Part shown: positions 51,559 through 60,518 of the stretch, one piece after another
Layout: every line of letters begins with the position of its first letter
How positions within the stretch are numbered: the first letter of the stretch is position 1
Source: CAWJLS01 sp963843755
GTDB taxonomy: Bacteria; Acidobacteriota; Thermoanaerobaculia; Multivoradales; DATKCC01
Direction: 5' to 3'
NCBI GenBank assembly: GCA_963843755.1
Contig: CAWJLS010000005.1
Span: 496,001-560,000 of the forward strand
Length of the DNA: 64,000 bases
Notes under the pieces: generated by a model
What the model saw: the letters and a program-made list of their open reading frames with translations, nothing else
Databases searched by the model: none
Told to the model about the DNA's origin: nothing
Position numbers and translations under genes: made by a program

Positions 51559-54435
51559 TCAGTTGCCGCCGTTCTGCGGCGCGAACACTTCGTACAGGAC
51601 GCTCGCGTCGACCACGTCGTCCGGCCGGTACGGGTACGGGTGGTAGTGGTCGGTCAGCCAGAGGCCGAGCTGGCTGCCGAAGAACGGGCTGCCCGGGACG
51701 CCGCTCTCTCCGCCCGGAATGACCTCCATGGGGATCGGCCCGGACGAGCTCATCTCGCCGACGAAACGGCGCGCCGGTCCGGAGCCGAACATGAACTCGT
51801 TCAGATCGTCGGCGCGGGCGCTGTGGGAGGCGGCGTCGACGCTGCCGAAGCCGCCCGCCTTGGCGACTCCGGGCAGGTCGGGGCCGACCGGCGAGAAGCC
51901 ACCGCCCGAAGGCAGGCTGAACGGTCCGCCCAGGGGGTGGTCGAAGACGATCCGGTGGAGCTTGCCCCAGCGGTAGTCGTCCTGGTTCGTCGAGTGGTCG
52001 AACGCCGGCGCGAACGTGTCGGAGGCCAGCAGATCGAGCGCCGAGCGCAGGCTCTCGAGCAGGATCAGGTCGCGGGCGTCGGCCGGGTCCCGGGCGCCCT
52101 GATGGACGAAGAAGGGCAGGCCGGAGGCCCCCACGCCCTGGTTTCTGGGGAAGGTGTCGAGGTGGTGGCGGAGCGCCGCCATGGCGACTGAGCTGCCCGG
52201 CGGGAAGCTGTCCAGGCCGACCCGGGCGAGGGTGCCGTCGATCACCCGCTGGACCACCTGGCCCCGCCAGACCGAGTAGATGGTGGCGGCGACGCTGTCG
52301 GCGATCTCACCGACCGACGGGGCGGGGAGGGCGGTCGGAGGGTCGCCCGGATCGAAGCCCTGGGTGATGCCGGTCGGCGTGCTGTGGTCCCAGAGGGCCA
52401 GCCGGGTGACCGCCTCGTCCACCTCGGGGTCGGAGCGGAAGGCGGCCAGCGCAGGCAAGGCGTCGGCGGCGCTGGCGTTGCTGTAGGCCTGGACCAGGTA
52501 GGGCACCAGGACCTCGGCGTCGAGGAGCTGGTTGTTGGACTGGAAGGAGGCGATCTGCTCGCGGGTCAGCTTGCCGCCGCCGGACAGGGCGTCCTCGATC
52601 AGCCGGCGGATGCGGCCTGCGCGGAAGCCGCCAGCGTAGCCCTGGTTGAGGTAGAACAGGCCGCCGCCGGGGCGGAGCTGGTTCAAGGGGTTGTTGTCGA
52701 TCGTCGTGCCCACCGGGTCGTTGTTGGCGCTGAGCACGAAGCCCGCGGGCGGGTTGACCACGTGGGGCATCTCGGCGGCCGGCAGGATCTGGTACGGCAG
52801 GCTCTGGCCCGGCCCCGGATCGTCGTCGGCCAGCCATTCGTGGGCAAGCTGGTGGGTCCCGTCGCGGATGAGCCAGGGCGGCACGCCGCCGGCCGGAGCC
52901 TGGAGGAGCTGAAGATCCTCGCGCAGCGGCATCTCGGCGCTGGTGAAGTAAGCGATGTTGCCGGCGACGTCGGCATAGGCCCAGTTCTGGGAGCCGACGT
53001 CGAAGTACTGCAATCCGTCGCGGAAATCGTCCAGGTTCCGGGCCCGGTTCCACATCTGGAAGGCGTCGAGCTCGCGAGTGGCGCCCCAGCCGGTGTACTG
53101 GACCGAGAGGCCGGCACCATGGAGGGTGCCCGTGGTCGAGCTGGTGGTGCTCACCTGGACGATCGGGCCGTGGTTTCTGCGCGGGACGACCAGGGTCACC
53201 CCACCGTCCATCGGCCCCACCGGGGCGACCACCAGGTCGTCAGGCTGCTGGTCACCGATCTGGTTGACCCGGAACGTCTGCGGGATGACCTGGAGCGGCT
53301 CGACCGTGTCCTCGAACCGGGTTCCCACCGGCAGGCCGGACTGGGGGTCGAGCGCCAGCTCCTCCAGGTAGACGTCGGTCACGTCCATGGGGTTGGTCGT
53401 TGCGCCCCAGCAGATCCAGGGGTTGCACCCCAGGACCACGCCGGGGACGCCGGGGAAGGTGACGCCGAAGGCGTTCATCGCCGCCCGGCCGGCCCGCGGA
53501 TCGATGCGGATGCCGGCTTCGTAAAAGACCGACGGGCTGCTCAAGCTCAGGTGGGGGTCGTTGGCCAGGATCGGCGCGCCGGAGACGGTCTTGTCGCCGG
53601 AGACGACCCACCAGTTGCTGCCCTGGCGGTCGCGCTGTGGCTGGAGCGCCCGCGCGAGCATCGGCACCGCCTCGGCGCGGCGCTTGTAGGCGGTGGCGAG
53701 AGCGGCGGCCCGCTGGAGGTAGGCGGGCAGGGCGTTCGTGCGACGACCGGGCGCCGGGGCGTCGGTCGGCAAGGAGGTCGTCGGGTCGAACGGGGCGCTC
53801 CGGTAGGTGTCCTCCGAGAACAGCGCCGTGCCATCGAAACCGGCCACGGCGCCGACTCCTTGGAAGCTCAGCAGCGCTTCGGTGTAGGCGATGTCCGACA
53901 GGTCGAACGACAGGCCGAAGGCGAGCCCCTTGCCGATGGTGACGCTGTCGGCCGGCTCCCACGGCCGGGCGCTGGTCAGCTCGAGCGCGCCGTACTCCGG
54001 CGGCAGCGGGTTGGTCGCGAGGTAGGCGTTGACCCCGTCCGCGTACGCGGCGAGCCAGAGCTGGGTGGTCTCCGACAGGGTGGGGAGCGAGGCCTCCGCC
54101 GCCCGCCGCAGGCCGAGGGTGCGGAGCTGGATGTCGGACGCCAGGGCGCCGTCGCCGAGCAGCTCGGCGAGCGTGCCGTCGAACTGACGGCGCAGCAGGT
54201 CCATCTGGAAGAAGCGGTCGCGGGCGTGGAGGTAGCCGAGCATGAAGAGGGCGTCGCGATCGGTGACAGCGAAGATGTGCGGCACCCCGTCGGCGTCGGT
54301 GCGCACCCGCACCGAGCGGTCGAGGCCGGGCACGCGAACGGTCGAGATCGTCGGTTCGGCGGCGGCGGTCGGGGGGAGTGCGGCGACGGCGGCCAGGATG
54401 AGCGCGAGAACGGTGGCGACGGCGGCTCTTCTCAT
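51559..54435 (-). CDS. Penicillin acylase family (Ntn-hydrolase) protein
   Basis: A 958-residue exported N-terminal-nucleophile hydrolase. The start at 54435 has GGAGG 4 bases upstream. The signal peptide ends near PTAAA-EP. The alpha part includes GVPHIFAVTDRDALFMLGYLHARDR (core HIFAVTDRDALFMLGYLH). Autocleavage should occur before Ser273 in RQGSNWWVVSG, releasing Ser as nucleophile. NDPHLSLSSPSVFYE and WICWGATTNPMDVTDVY are family segments. Relatives hydrolyse beta-lactam side chains or acyl-homoserine lactones; the true substrate is not deducible. The C-terminal HS-R-x-D region is intact. Confidence 0.93.
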   Translation of the reverse strand: MRRAAVATVLALILAAVAALPPTAAAEPTISTVRVPGLDRSVRVRTDADGVPHIFAVTDRDALFMLGYLHARDRFFQMDLLRRQFDGTLAELLGDGALASDIQLRTLGLRRAAEASLPTLSETTQLWLAAYADGVNAYLATNPLPPEYGALELTSARPWEPADSVTIGKGLAFGLSFDLSDIAYTEALLSFQGVGAVAGFDGTALFSEDTYRSAPFDPTTSLPTDAPAPGRRTNALPAYLQRAAALATAYKRRAEAVPMLARALQPQRDRQGSNWWVVSGDKTVSGAPILANDPHLSLSSPSVFYEAGIRIDPRAGRAAMNAFGVTFPGVPGVVLGCNPWICWGATTNPMDVTDVYLEELALDPQSGLPVGTRFEDTVEPLQVIPQTFRVNQIGDQQPDDLVVAPVGPMDGGVTLVVPRRNHGPIVQVSTTSSTTGTLHGAGLSVQYTGWGATRELDAFQMWNRARNLDDFRDGLQYFDVGSQNWAYADVAGNIAYFTSAEMPLREDLQLLQAPAGGVPPWLIRDGTHQLAHEWLADDDPGPGQSLPYQILPAAEMPHVVNPPAGFVLSANNDPVGTTIDNNPLNQLRPGGGLFYLNQGYAGGFRAGRIRRLIEDALSGGGKLTREQIASFQSNNQLLDAEVLVPYLVQAYSNASAADALPALAAFRSDPEVDEAVTRLALWDHSTPTGITQGFDPGDPPTALPAPSVGEIADSVAATIYSVWRGQVVQRVIDGTLARVGLDSFPPGSSVAMAALRHHLDTFPRNQGVGASGLPFFVHQGARDPADARDLILLESLRSALDLLASDTFAPAFDHSTNQDDYRWGKLHRIVFDHPLGGPFSLPSGGGFSPVGPDLPGVAKAGGFGSVDAASHSARADDLNEFMFGSGPARRFVGEMSSSGPIPMEVIPGGESGVPGSPFFGSQLGLWLTDHYHPYPYRPDDVVDASVLYEVFAPQNGGN

Positions 54436-54633
54436 GGGTCCTCCAGCGGCGGTGGGGTTGTGGAGAGGCGGTGCCTGGCTCGAAAGCATACCAACCGGCA
54501 GCGGCACACTCTACGGGAGTCGGCGTGTGGGATCGAGGGGGCGCACGGAGAATCCGTCCGTCCGTGTCCCTCTCTCAGGAAGGGTCTCGACAGGCGGTGA
54601 ACCGATGCGGGGCCCGCCTACGCGTAGACGGGC

Positions 54634-55308
54634 ATGGAGAGCAATGTCACATGGGATCTCGACGTCGGGGCGCGGCCGGCCCTGCCGACCTTGCGCATCG
54701 CGGAATGGATCCGGGCCCTGAGCCCGAGCGTGACCGAGCAGGAGCGGCTCCATCTGCTCGAACGGGTCATCGAGATGCTCGACCTGGAAGCGCTCTGGAC
54801 TTTCGCAGCGGTCGAGGACGACCTGTTCGTCCGTGATTGCGCCGGTGCCGTGCCGGTGACCGAGGAGACCACGGCGGTGTTGGACCTGCTTCTGCGCCGG
54901 GTGGGGAGCGGGCGCTGCAGCGCGGGTGGTGTGCGCGGGCAGACGGTTCTGCCCCGCGGCTTGCGCGACGCCCGGCCGTTGGCCGTGGTGTTCCGGGACG
55001 ATGGCGTCGGGTTGGTCGTCGCGGCGCGCCTGACGAAACGCTCGTCCCTGAGGAGCGGTGAGCTCGAGCTTTTCGGCGTCCTGGCCGAGGCGCTCTACGC
55101 GGCCGACCTGGCCGACCGGTTGGAGGATCGTGCGGAGGAGCGCTTCCGGCGGACCACGGAGCTGCGCCGGCGGCTCGACCGGCTCTGCGCTCGCGAGATC
55201 CGTGATGCCTTGGATCTCGTCGGCGGCGACCGGCTGGCGGCCGCGGCGTTGGTGGGGGTCGAGCCGGGGCGGCTGACCCGCGAGATGGACCGGCTGGATC
55301 TGGTCTGA
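54634..55308 (+). CDS. GAF-like protein with degenerate Fis-type helix-turn-helix
   Basis: A 224-residue soluble protein of no recognised family. The middle part (LEALWTFAAVEDDLFVRDCAG, RPLAVVFRDDGVGLVVAARL) has the alternating pattern of a small GAF-like sensor. The C-terminus, REIRDALDLVGGDRLAAAAL with GVEPGRLTREMDRL, resembles the Fis helix-turn-helix of sigma54 activators with changes at key positions. It may be a transcription factor that lost its AAA+ module. It lies divergent from the acylase gene and 145 bp upstream of guaA. Confidence 0.5.
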   Translation: MESNVTWDLDVGARPALPTLRIAEWIRALSPSVTEQERLHLLERVIEMLDLEALWTFAAVEDDLFVRDCAGAVPVTEETTAVLDLLLRRVGSGRCSAGGVRGQTVLPRGLRDARPLAVVFRDDGVGLVVAARLTKRSSLRSGELELFGVLAEALYAADLADRLEDRAEERFRRTTELRRRLDRLCAREIRDALDLVGGDRLAAAALVGVEPGRLTREMDRLDLV

Positions 55309-55453
55309 GTGCCGCCGGGAACCGGTCGGGAAGAGGTGCCGGTGGGCAGGCGGAGGAGCCGCGCGGGGGGTCGCCGGAGCGTTGCGCCTCTGGTACGCTC
55401 CCGGGGCGGTCTCTCGCCGCCTTTCCAGCCAACCTCTCGACCGGCAGGTTCCG

Positions 55454-57364
55454 ATGCACATCGACTCCGTCGCCATCCTCGACTGCGGGGGCCAGTACAC
55501 CAAGGTGATCGACCGCAAGGTCCGTGAGCTGGGGGTGCGCTCCGAGATCTTCCCGATCGACGTCGACCCGGCGGAGCTGACCGGCTTCGACGGCCTCATC
55601 CTCTCCGGCGGTCCGTCGAGCGTCTGGGGTGATCAGCCGCCGCGGTGCGCCCCCGGCGTCTGGTCCCTGGGGGTGCCGGTGCTCGGCATCTGCTATGGCA
55701 TGCATCTGATGAACGCCCACTTCGGCGGCGTCGTCGGCGCCGGCAGCGGCGAGTACGGCGTCACCGAGCTGACGGTCGACCCGGGGTGCGCGCTGTTCGC
55801 CGGCCTGGCCGAGCGCGAGCCGATGTTGATGAGCCACGGCGACTCGGTCGAAGAGCTGGCCGACGGCTTCCGGGTGGTGGCCGAGAGCGAGGACGCGGTC
55901 GGCGCGATCGCCGACGAGGAGCGCCGGCTCTACGGGGTGCAGTTCCACCCGGAGGTCGACCTGACCGAGCACGGTCGCGAGATCCTGACCAACTTCCTGC
56001 GCGGGATCTGCGGCCTCGAAGGCAACTACGTGCTCGAGGACCGGGTGGAGACGGCGGTGGCCAAGATCCGCCGGACGGTCGGCGAGCACCCGGTGCTGGT
56101 GCTGGTCTCGGGCGGCGTCGACTCGGCGGTCTCGGCGGTCTTGCTGCTCGAGGCGCTGGGCCCGGAGCGGGTGTTCGCGGTCCACGTCGACCACGGCCTG
56201 ATGAGGAAGGACGAGAGCGACCGGATCTGCGCGGCGCTCGGCGACCTCGGCCTTGAGCACCTGGTGCGAATCGACGGCCAGGAGATGTTCTTCCACGACA
56301 CGGTGGAGGTGGAGGCTCCGGACGCGGGCGAGGGCGGCGGGGAGCCGGCGGTGCTCGGGCCGCTGACCTCCCTGGTCGACCCGGAGGAGAAGCGCCGGCT
56401 GATCGGCGAGATCTTCCTGAAGGCGCTGCGCGAGGCGGCGCTCGGCCTGGAGCTCGACTTCGACTCGGTCTTCTGGGCCCAGGGGACGCTCCGCCCCGAC
56501 CTGATCGAGAGTGGCAACCCCTCGATCAGCGGCTTCGCCCACAAGATCAAGACCCACCACAACGACATCGAGCTGGTGCGCCGGGCGCGCGCGGCCGGCC
56601 GGGTGATCGAGACCAACTGGGACTGGCACAAGGACGAGGTGCGCCAGGTGGCCCGGCTGTTGGGCATCCCGGAGGAGATCGCCGCCCGCCAGCCGTTCCC
56701 CGGCCCGGGGCTGGCGGTGCGGCTGATCGCCGACCACGGCGCCGGCGGCCCGACCGCCGAGCAGTCGCGGGCGGTGGCCGAGGCGGTGCGCGAGTGGAAC
56801 AGCGGCTACGACGCGGCGGTGACACCGGTGCAGACCGTCGGCGTCCAGGGGGACCAGCGGAGCTACCGCTACCTCGCCCTGGTCGCCGGGCCCCACGGCG
56901 GCTCGCCGGCCGACGCCGACTGGAGCGCCCTCGGGCGGCTCGGCAACCGGCTGGCCAACCGCTTCGACTACGTCAACCGCACCGCCTATGTGCTCAACCG
57001 GCCGGAGGTCCCGGCCGGCCTCGACCATCACCCGACCTACGTCACCGAGGAGACGGTCGACTTGCTGCGGGAGATCGACGCCATCGTCACCCACCACCTG
57101 ACGCTTCCGACGGTCAGCCAGGCGTTCGCGGTGCTGCTGCCGATCGGCCGGGACGGCGCCTACTCGGTGGCGGTGCGGACGTTCGTCACCGACGACTTCA
57201 TGACCGGCCGGCCGGCCCGGGTCGGCACCGGCGCGGACGCCGAGGTGCCGCTCGCGGTGGTCGAAGCCCTGACCGCCGAGATCGTCGCGGGCTTCGCCGA
57301 CCGCATCGACCTGGTGGTCTGGGACGTGACGTCGAAGCCGCCGGCGACGGTGGAGTGGCAATGA
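55454..57364 (+). CDS. guaA: GMP synthase (glutamine-hydrolysing), long form
   Basis: Converts XMP to GMP using glutamine ammonia. The 636 residues exceed the common bacterial 510-525. The GATase domain has nucleophile Cys in LGICYGMHLM and VQFHPEVDLTEHG. The ATP-pyrophosphatase loop is VLVSGGVDSAVS. FWAQGTLRPDLIES and RQPFPGPGLAVRLI follow, and the C-terminal dimerisation domain ends TSKPPATVEW. Extra residues lie around the Glu-rich insert after DTVEVEAP and in the dimer domain, a layout closer to the long eukaryote-type enzymes. The ATG at 55454 fits the family start. The stop overlaps the next gene (ATGA). Confidence 0.94.
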   Translation: MHIDSVAILDCGGQYTKVIDRKVRELGVRSEIFPIDVDPAELTGFDGLILSGGPSSVWGDQPPRCAPGVWSLGVPVLGICYGMHLMNAHFGGVVGAGSGEYGVTELTVDPGCALFAGLAEREPMLMSHGDSVEELADGFRVVAESEDAVGAIADEERRLYGVQFHPEVDLTEHGREILTNFLRGICGLEGNYVLEDRVETAVAKIRRTVGEHPVLVLVSGGVDSAVSAVLLLEALGPERVFAVHVDHGLMRKDESDRICAALGDLGLEHLVRIDGQEMFFHDTVEVEAPDAGEGGGEPAVLGPLTSLVDPEEKRRLIGEIFLKALREAALGLELDFDSVFWAQGTLRPDLIESGNPSISGFAHKIKTHHNDIELVRRARAAGRVIETNWDWHKDEVRQVARLLGIPEEIAARQPFPGPGLAVRLIADHGAGGPTAEQSRAVAEAVREWNSGYDAAVTPVQTVGVQGDQRSYRYLALVAGPHGGSPADADWSALGRLGNRLANRFDYVNRTAYVLNRPEVPAGLDHHPTYVTEETVDLLREIDAIVTHHLTLPTVSQAFAVLLPIGRDGAYSVAVRTFVTDDFMTGRPARVGTGADAEVPLAVVEALTAEIVAGFADRIDLVVWDVTSKPPATVEWQ

Positions 57365-58803
57365 GCACCGAAGAGCGCAAGAGCTTCCACATGACGCCGG
57401 ACGAGTTCCGGCGCTGGGGCAAGGAGCTGGTCGACTGGATCGCCGACTACCGGGAGACGGTGGAGAAGCATCCGGTGCTCTCCCAGGCCGAGCCCGGCAG
57501 CATCCGGGCCAAGCTGCCGCCTGCCGCGCCCGAGACCGGCGACGGCTTCTCGGGGCTGCTCCGGGATCTCGACGAGATCGTCCTGCCGGGGGTCACCCAC
57601 TGGCAGTCGCCCGACTTCTTCGCCTTCTTCCCGTCGAACGCCTCGCTGCCGTCGGTGCTGGGCGACCTGGTGTCGACCGGCCTCGGCGTCCAGGGGATGC
57701 TCTGGGCGACCAGCCCGGCATGCACCGAGGTCGAGACCCACGTGCTCGACTGGCTCGTGCCGGCGCTCGGTCTGCCCGAAGCGTTCCTTTCGACCGCGGG
57801 CGGCGGAGGGGTGATCCAGGATTCGGCGTCGAGCGCCACCCTGTGCGCCCTGCTGGCGGCGCGGGAGCGGGCGACCGGCTTCACCGCCACCCAGGACGGC
57901 GGGCCGGGCAACCTGGTGGCCTACGCCTCGACCCAGGCCCACTCGTCGGTGGAGAAGGCGGTGCGGATCGCCGGGCTGGGCGTCACCAACCTGCGCCTGA
58001 TCGAGACCGACGAGCTGCTCCGCATGCGCCCCGACGCCCTGGCGGCGGCGATGGAGGAGGACCGCCGCGCCGGCCGCGTTCCGGCGTTCGTCGCCGCCAC
58101 CATCGGCACGACCTCGTCTCTGGCGGTCGACCCGGTGGCCGAGATCGCCCGCGTCGCGGCCGACTACGGCGCCTGGCTCCACGTCGACGCCGCCATGGCC
58201 GGGACCGCCGCGATCTGCCCGGAGAACCGCTGGCTCCACGACGGGCTCGACGGCGCCGACGGGGTGGACGGCGTCGACAGCTACTGCTTCAACCCCCACA
58301 AGTGGATGTTCACGGCCTTCGACTGCGACTGCTTCTGGGTCCGTGACCGGAGCGTCCTGGTGCGCGCCCTCTCGGTCCTGCCGGAGTACCTGCGCAACAC
58401 GGCGACCGCCTCGGGCAAGGTGATCGACTACCGGGACTGGCAGGTCTCCCTCGGCCGCCGCTTCCGCTCGCTCAAGCTCTGGTTCGTCCTCCGCTGGTAC
58501 GGGCTCGAAGGTATCCGCCACCATGTCCGCCGCCACATCGAGCTGGCCGAGCGCTTCGCCTCCTGGGTCGAGGCGGACGAGCGCTTCGAGCTCGCGGTGC
58601 CGCGCTCGCTCAACCTGGTCTGCTTCCGCCGCAAGGGGAGCGACGAAGACAACGAGCGCCTGCTCGATCGCCTGAGCTCCTCGGGCGCCCTCTACCTCAG
58701 CCACACCCGCCTGCACGGGCGCTACGTGCTGCGCATGTCGATCGGCCAGACCTGGACCGAGGAAGGGCATGTGCGGGCAGCGTGGGAGCGGATCAGCTCC
58801 TGA
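57361..58803 (+). CDS. PLP-dependent aromatic-L-amino-acid decarboxylase family protein
   Basis: A 480-residue group II decarboxylase. It begins MTPDEFRRWGKELVDWIADY and HWQSPDFFAFFPSN, as in tyrosine, DOPA and tryptophan decarboxylases. The PLP lysine is in NPHKWMF; HVDAAMAG holds the cofactor-binding Asp, and AHSSVEKA the stacking His. It would convert an aromatic amino acid to the amine (tyramine, tryptamine or similar) in the cytoplasm. The ATGA overlap with guaA means translational coupling to a purine gene, which is metabolically unexpected. Confidence 0.92.
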   Translation: MSTEERKSFHMTPDEFRRWGKELVDWIADYRETVEKHPVLSQAEPGSIRAKLPPAAPETGDGFSGLLRDLDEIVLPGVTHWQSPDFFAFFPSNASLPSVLGDLVSTGLGVQGMLWATSPACTEVETHVLDWLVPALGLPEAFLSTAGGGGVIQDSASSATLCALLAARERATGFTATQDGGPGNLVAYASTQAHSSVEKAVRIAGLGVTNLRLIETDELLRMRPDALAAAMEEDRRAGRVPAFVAATIGTTSSLAVDPVAEIARVAADYGAWLHVDAAMAGTAAICPENRWLHDGLDGADGVDGVDSYCFNPHKWMFTAFDCDCFWVRDRSVLVRALSVLPEYLRNTATASGKVIDYRDWQVSLGRRFRSLKLWFVLRWYGLEGIRHHVRRHIELAERFASWVEADERFELAVPRSLNLVCFRRKGSDEDNERLLDRLSSSGALYLSHTRLHGRYVLRMSIGQTWTEEGHVRAAWERISS

Positions 58804-58892
58804 CGGCTGCTCGGCGTGAGCGATCGGCCTGGCCGACGCTTTACCGCCTATTGCAATTCGTGCATTATCTGGTATCGGAATCCGTCTCGCGG

Positions 58893-58898
58893 TAGACT
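58893..58898 (+). promoter_or_regulatory. -10 candidate (TAGACT) of the ECF sigma gene
   Basis: TAGACT with CTC and a downstream TTCATCGAA repeats the arrangement at 50019. The preceding 60 bases are AT-rich (TTGCAATTCGTGCATTATC), unusual here, and could hold a -35 or operator. Confidence 0.4.
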
Positions 58899-58966
58899 CT
58901 CACTTTCCCGGGTTCATCGAACAATCGTCCGGAGGCCGCTCTCCGGTGCGTCTGACCGAGGAGGGG

Positions 58967-59581
58967 ATGGTGGCAGTCTTCGACGCGGAGGTCCGCGAAA
59001 CCGCTATGGTGCGTGACGAGATGAAAGACTTTGAGCAAATATTCACGGAGTATGCTCCCTCGCTCTATCACTTTTTCTCCAATCGGGGGTTCGCGCGCGA
59101 GGACTGCCGCGACCTGACCCAGGAGACGTTCCTCAAGGCTCTCCGTGGGCTGAAGCGGTTCCGCGGCGACGCCAGGGTCGAAACCTGGCTGCTCCGGATC
59201 GCGTCCAATGTCTGGAAGAATCGAATCCGCTCGATCCGGGCAGCGAAGCGCGACGCGCGGACCACCTCCCTCGATCTGGCGATGGAGCGGGGCGACGTGA
59301 CGGGGGGCGGCGACGGGGTGTTCGCCTCGGCGTCGCCGGACCAGGAGGGTGAGCTCCTGGAGCGCGAACGGCGCCGCAAGCTGCGGGAGGCGGTTGCAGA
59401 GCTTCCGGAGAGAATGCGGCGGTGCGTCACGTTACGGATCGATCGGGGTCTAAGGTATCGGGAGATCGCAGTCATCATGCAGGTGTCCGTCGATACGGTG
59501 AAGACTCAGCTCTACCAGGCGCGTCAGCGCCTCAAGGAAGTTCTCCAGGAGTACCTCGATCCAGAGGATCTCCAGGAGTGA
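58967..59581 (+). CDS. ECF-type RNA polymerase sigma factor
   Basis: A sigma70-family protein of about 204 residues. Region 2 is IFTEYAPSLYHFFSNRG with EDCRDLTQETFLKALRGL. Region 4 is ELPERMRRCVTLRIDRGLRY with REIAVIMQVSVDTVKTQL (helix-turn-helix). The start is uncertain among GTG 58946, ATG 58967 and GTG 58970; AGGAGG lies at 58958-58963. The zinc-finger anti-sigma gene follows at 22 bp, so the pair forms a regulatory unit that probably controls its own operon including the caspase-like gene. Confidence 0.9.
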   Translation: MVAVFDAEVRETAMVRDEMKDFEQIFTEYAPSLYHFFSNRGFAREDCRDLTQETFLKALRGLKRFRGDARVETWLLRIASNVWKNRIRSIRAAKRDARTTSLDLAMERGDVTGGGDGVFASASPDQEGELLERERRRKLREAVAELPERMRRCVTLRIDRGLRYREIAVIMQVSVDTVKTQLYQARQRLKEVLQEYLDPEDLQE

Positions 59582-59603
59582 AGTCGCAGTCGGGGGAGAG
59601 TGA

Positions 59604-60356
59604 ATGAACACCGATCGGGAGAATCGGGCTTCGGATCCAGACGGTTCGGAGCCCAAAGACCACCCGTCGCCGGACGTGTTGCTGGCGTACCACGAACGGG
59701 CGCTGGGGGCCGAAGAGGCCGACAGGATCCAGGAGCACCTGGTGGCATGCACGGAGTGTGCGCAGGTGATCCTCGACTTCGCAGCCTTCCCGCGCGTCGA
59801 GCCCCGGGAGGAGAGTCACCGGATGTCGCCCGAGGAGCTGGACGACCAGTGGCTCGACCTGGAGCGCGAGATCCGACGCCGGCGGCAGCCGTGGTGGCAG
59901 CGCCGCGAGATCCTGCTGCCCCTGGCGGCGATCTTCTTCCTGGCGGCCGTCGGCCTCGGAGCGTGGTCGATGGTCCTCCGGCAGCGCCTCCAAGCGCTCC
60001 GGGGGCCGAGCGGGGACGTCCTGGTCACGGCCGAGCTCTGGCCCGGCGGTGACCAGACCCGCGGCGGCCGGGAGGCGATCGAGCTGCCGGGCTGGGCCCG
60101 GCGGGTGGTCGTCCAGTTGAGTGTGCCGTCGGCCACGGACTTCGAACGCTACGGGGTCGACGTCTATGGGGCGGGAGGCACCCGTGTGGTGACCGGATTC
60201 CCCGTGCACGCCGATCCGGACGGACTGTTCAGCGTCGAGCTCCCCCGGTCCGCCCTGACGGCGGGGGAGGCGCGGATCGAGCTGTTCGGGCTCACCGACG
60301 GCCGCCGGGTCCTGGTCGCCCAGTTTCCCTTCGCCGTCGAGATCGGCGGGACCTGA
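59604..60356 (+). CDS. Zinc-finger (ZAS) membrane anti-sigma factor
   Basis: A 250-residue protein with the anti-sigma HxxxCxxC signature HLVACTEC near residue 45, preceded by PSPDVLLAYHERALGAEEADR. A transmembrane helix at about residues 104-123 (ILLPLAAIFFLAAVGLGAW) follows. The C-terminal 120 residues are a beta-rich extracytoplasmic domain (VVVQLSVPSATDFERYGVDVY) that could sense a ligand. It would hold the ECF factor until a signal is perceived. The short gap to the sigma gene supports partnership. Confidence 0.88.
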   Translation: MNTDRENRASDPDGSEPKDHPSPDVLLAYHERALGAEEADRIQEHLVACTECAQVILDFAAFPRVEPREESHRMSPEELDDQWLDLEREIRRRRQPWWQRREILLPLAAIFFLAAVGLGAWSMVLRQRLQALRGPSGDVLVTAELWPGGDQTRGGREAIELPGWARRVVVQLSVPSATDFERYGVDVYGAGGTRVVTGFPVHADPDGLFSVELPRSALTAGEARIELFGLTDGRRVLVAQFPFAVEIGGT

Positions 60357-60518
60357 TCCCACGGGGCTTCCTCCGAGCCCCTCCTCCCCGGGTTCCGCCT
60401 CACCCCTTGCGGGGCAGCCGGTGTCTCCAGACAGGAAGGCCGACCCTCCGACCCGCTCCCCGGCCCACGCCGGGGCTCGGAACGGCGAGGCTCGGCCTCC
60501 GAGAGCGAGGAGACGACC

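Noticed and set aside
55454..57364. Intein or domain fusion in guaA explaining its length
   Set aside because: The extra residues are spread over the synthetase and dimerisation regions with no splicing motifs.
60357..60518. Terminator between the anti-sigma and caspase genes
   Set aside because: Only a 6-bp GC stem (GGGGCT/AGCCCC) without a T-tract; too weak to split the unit.
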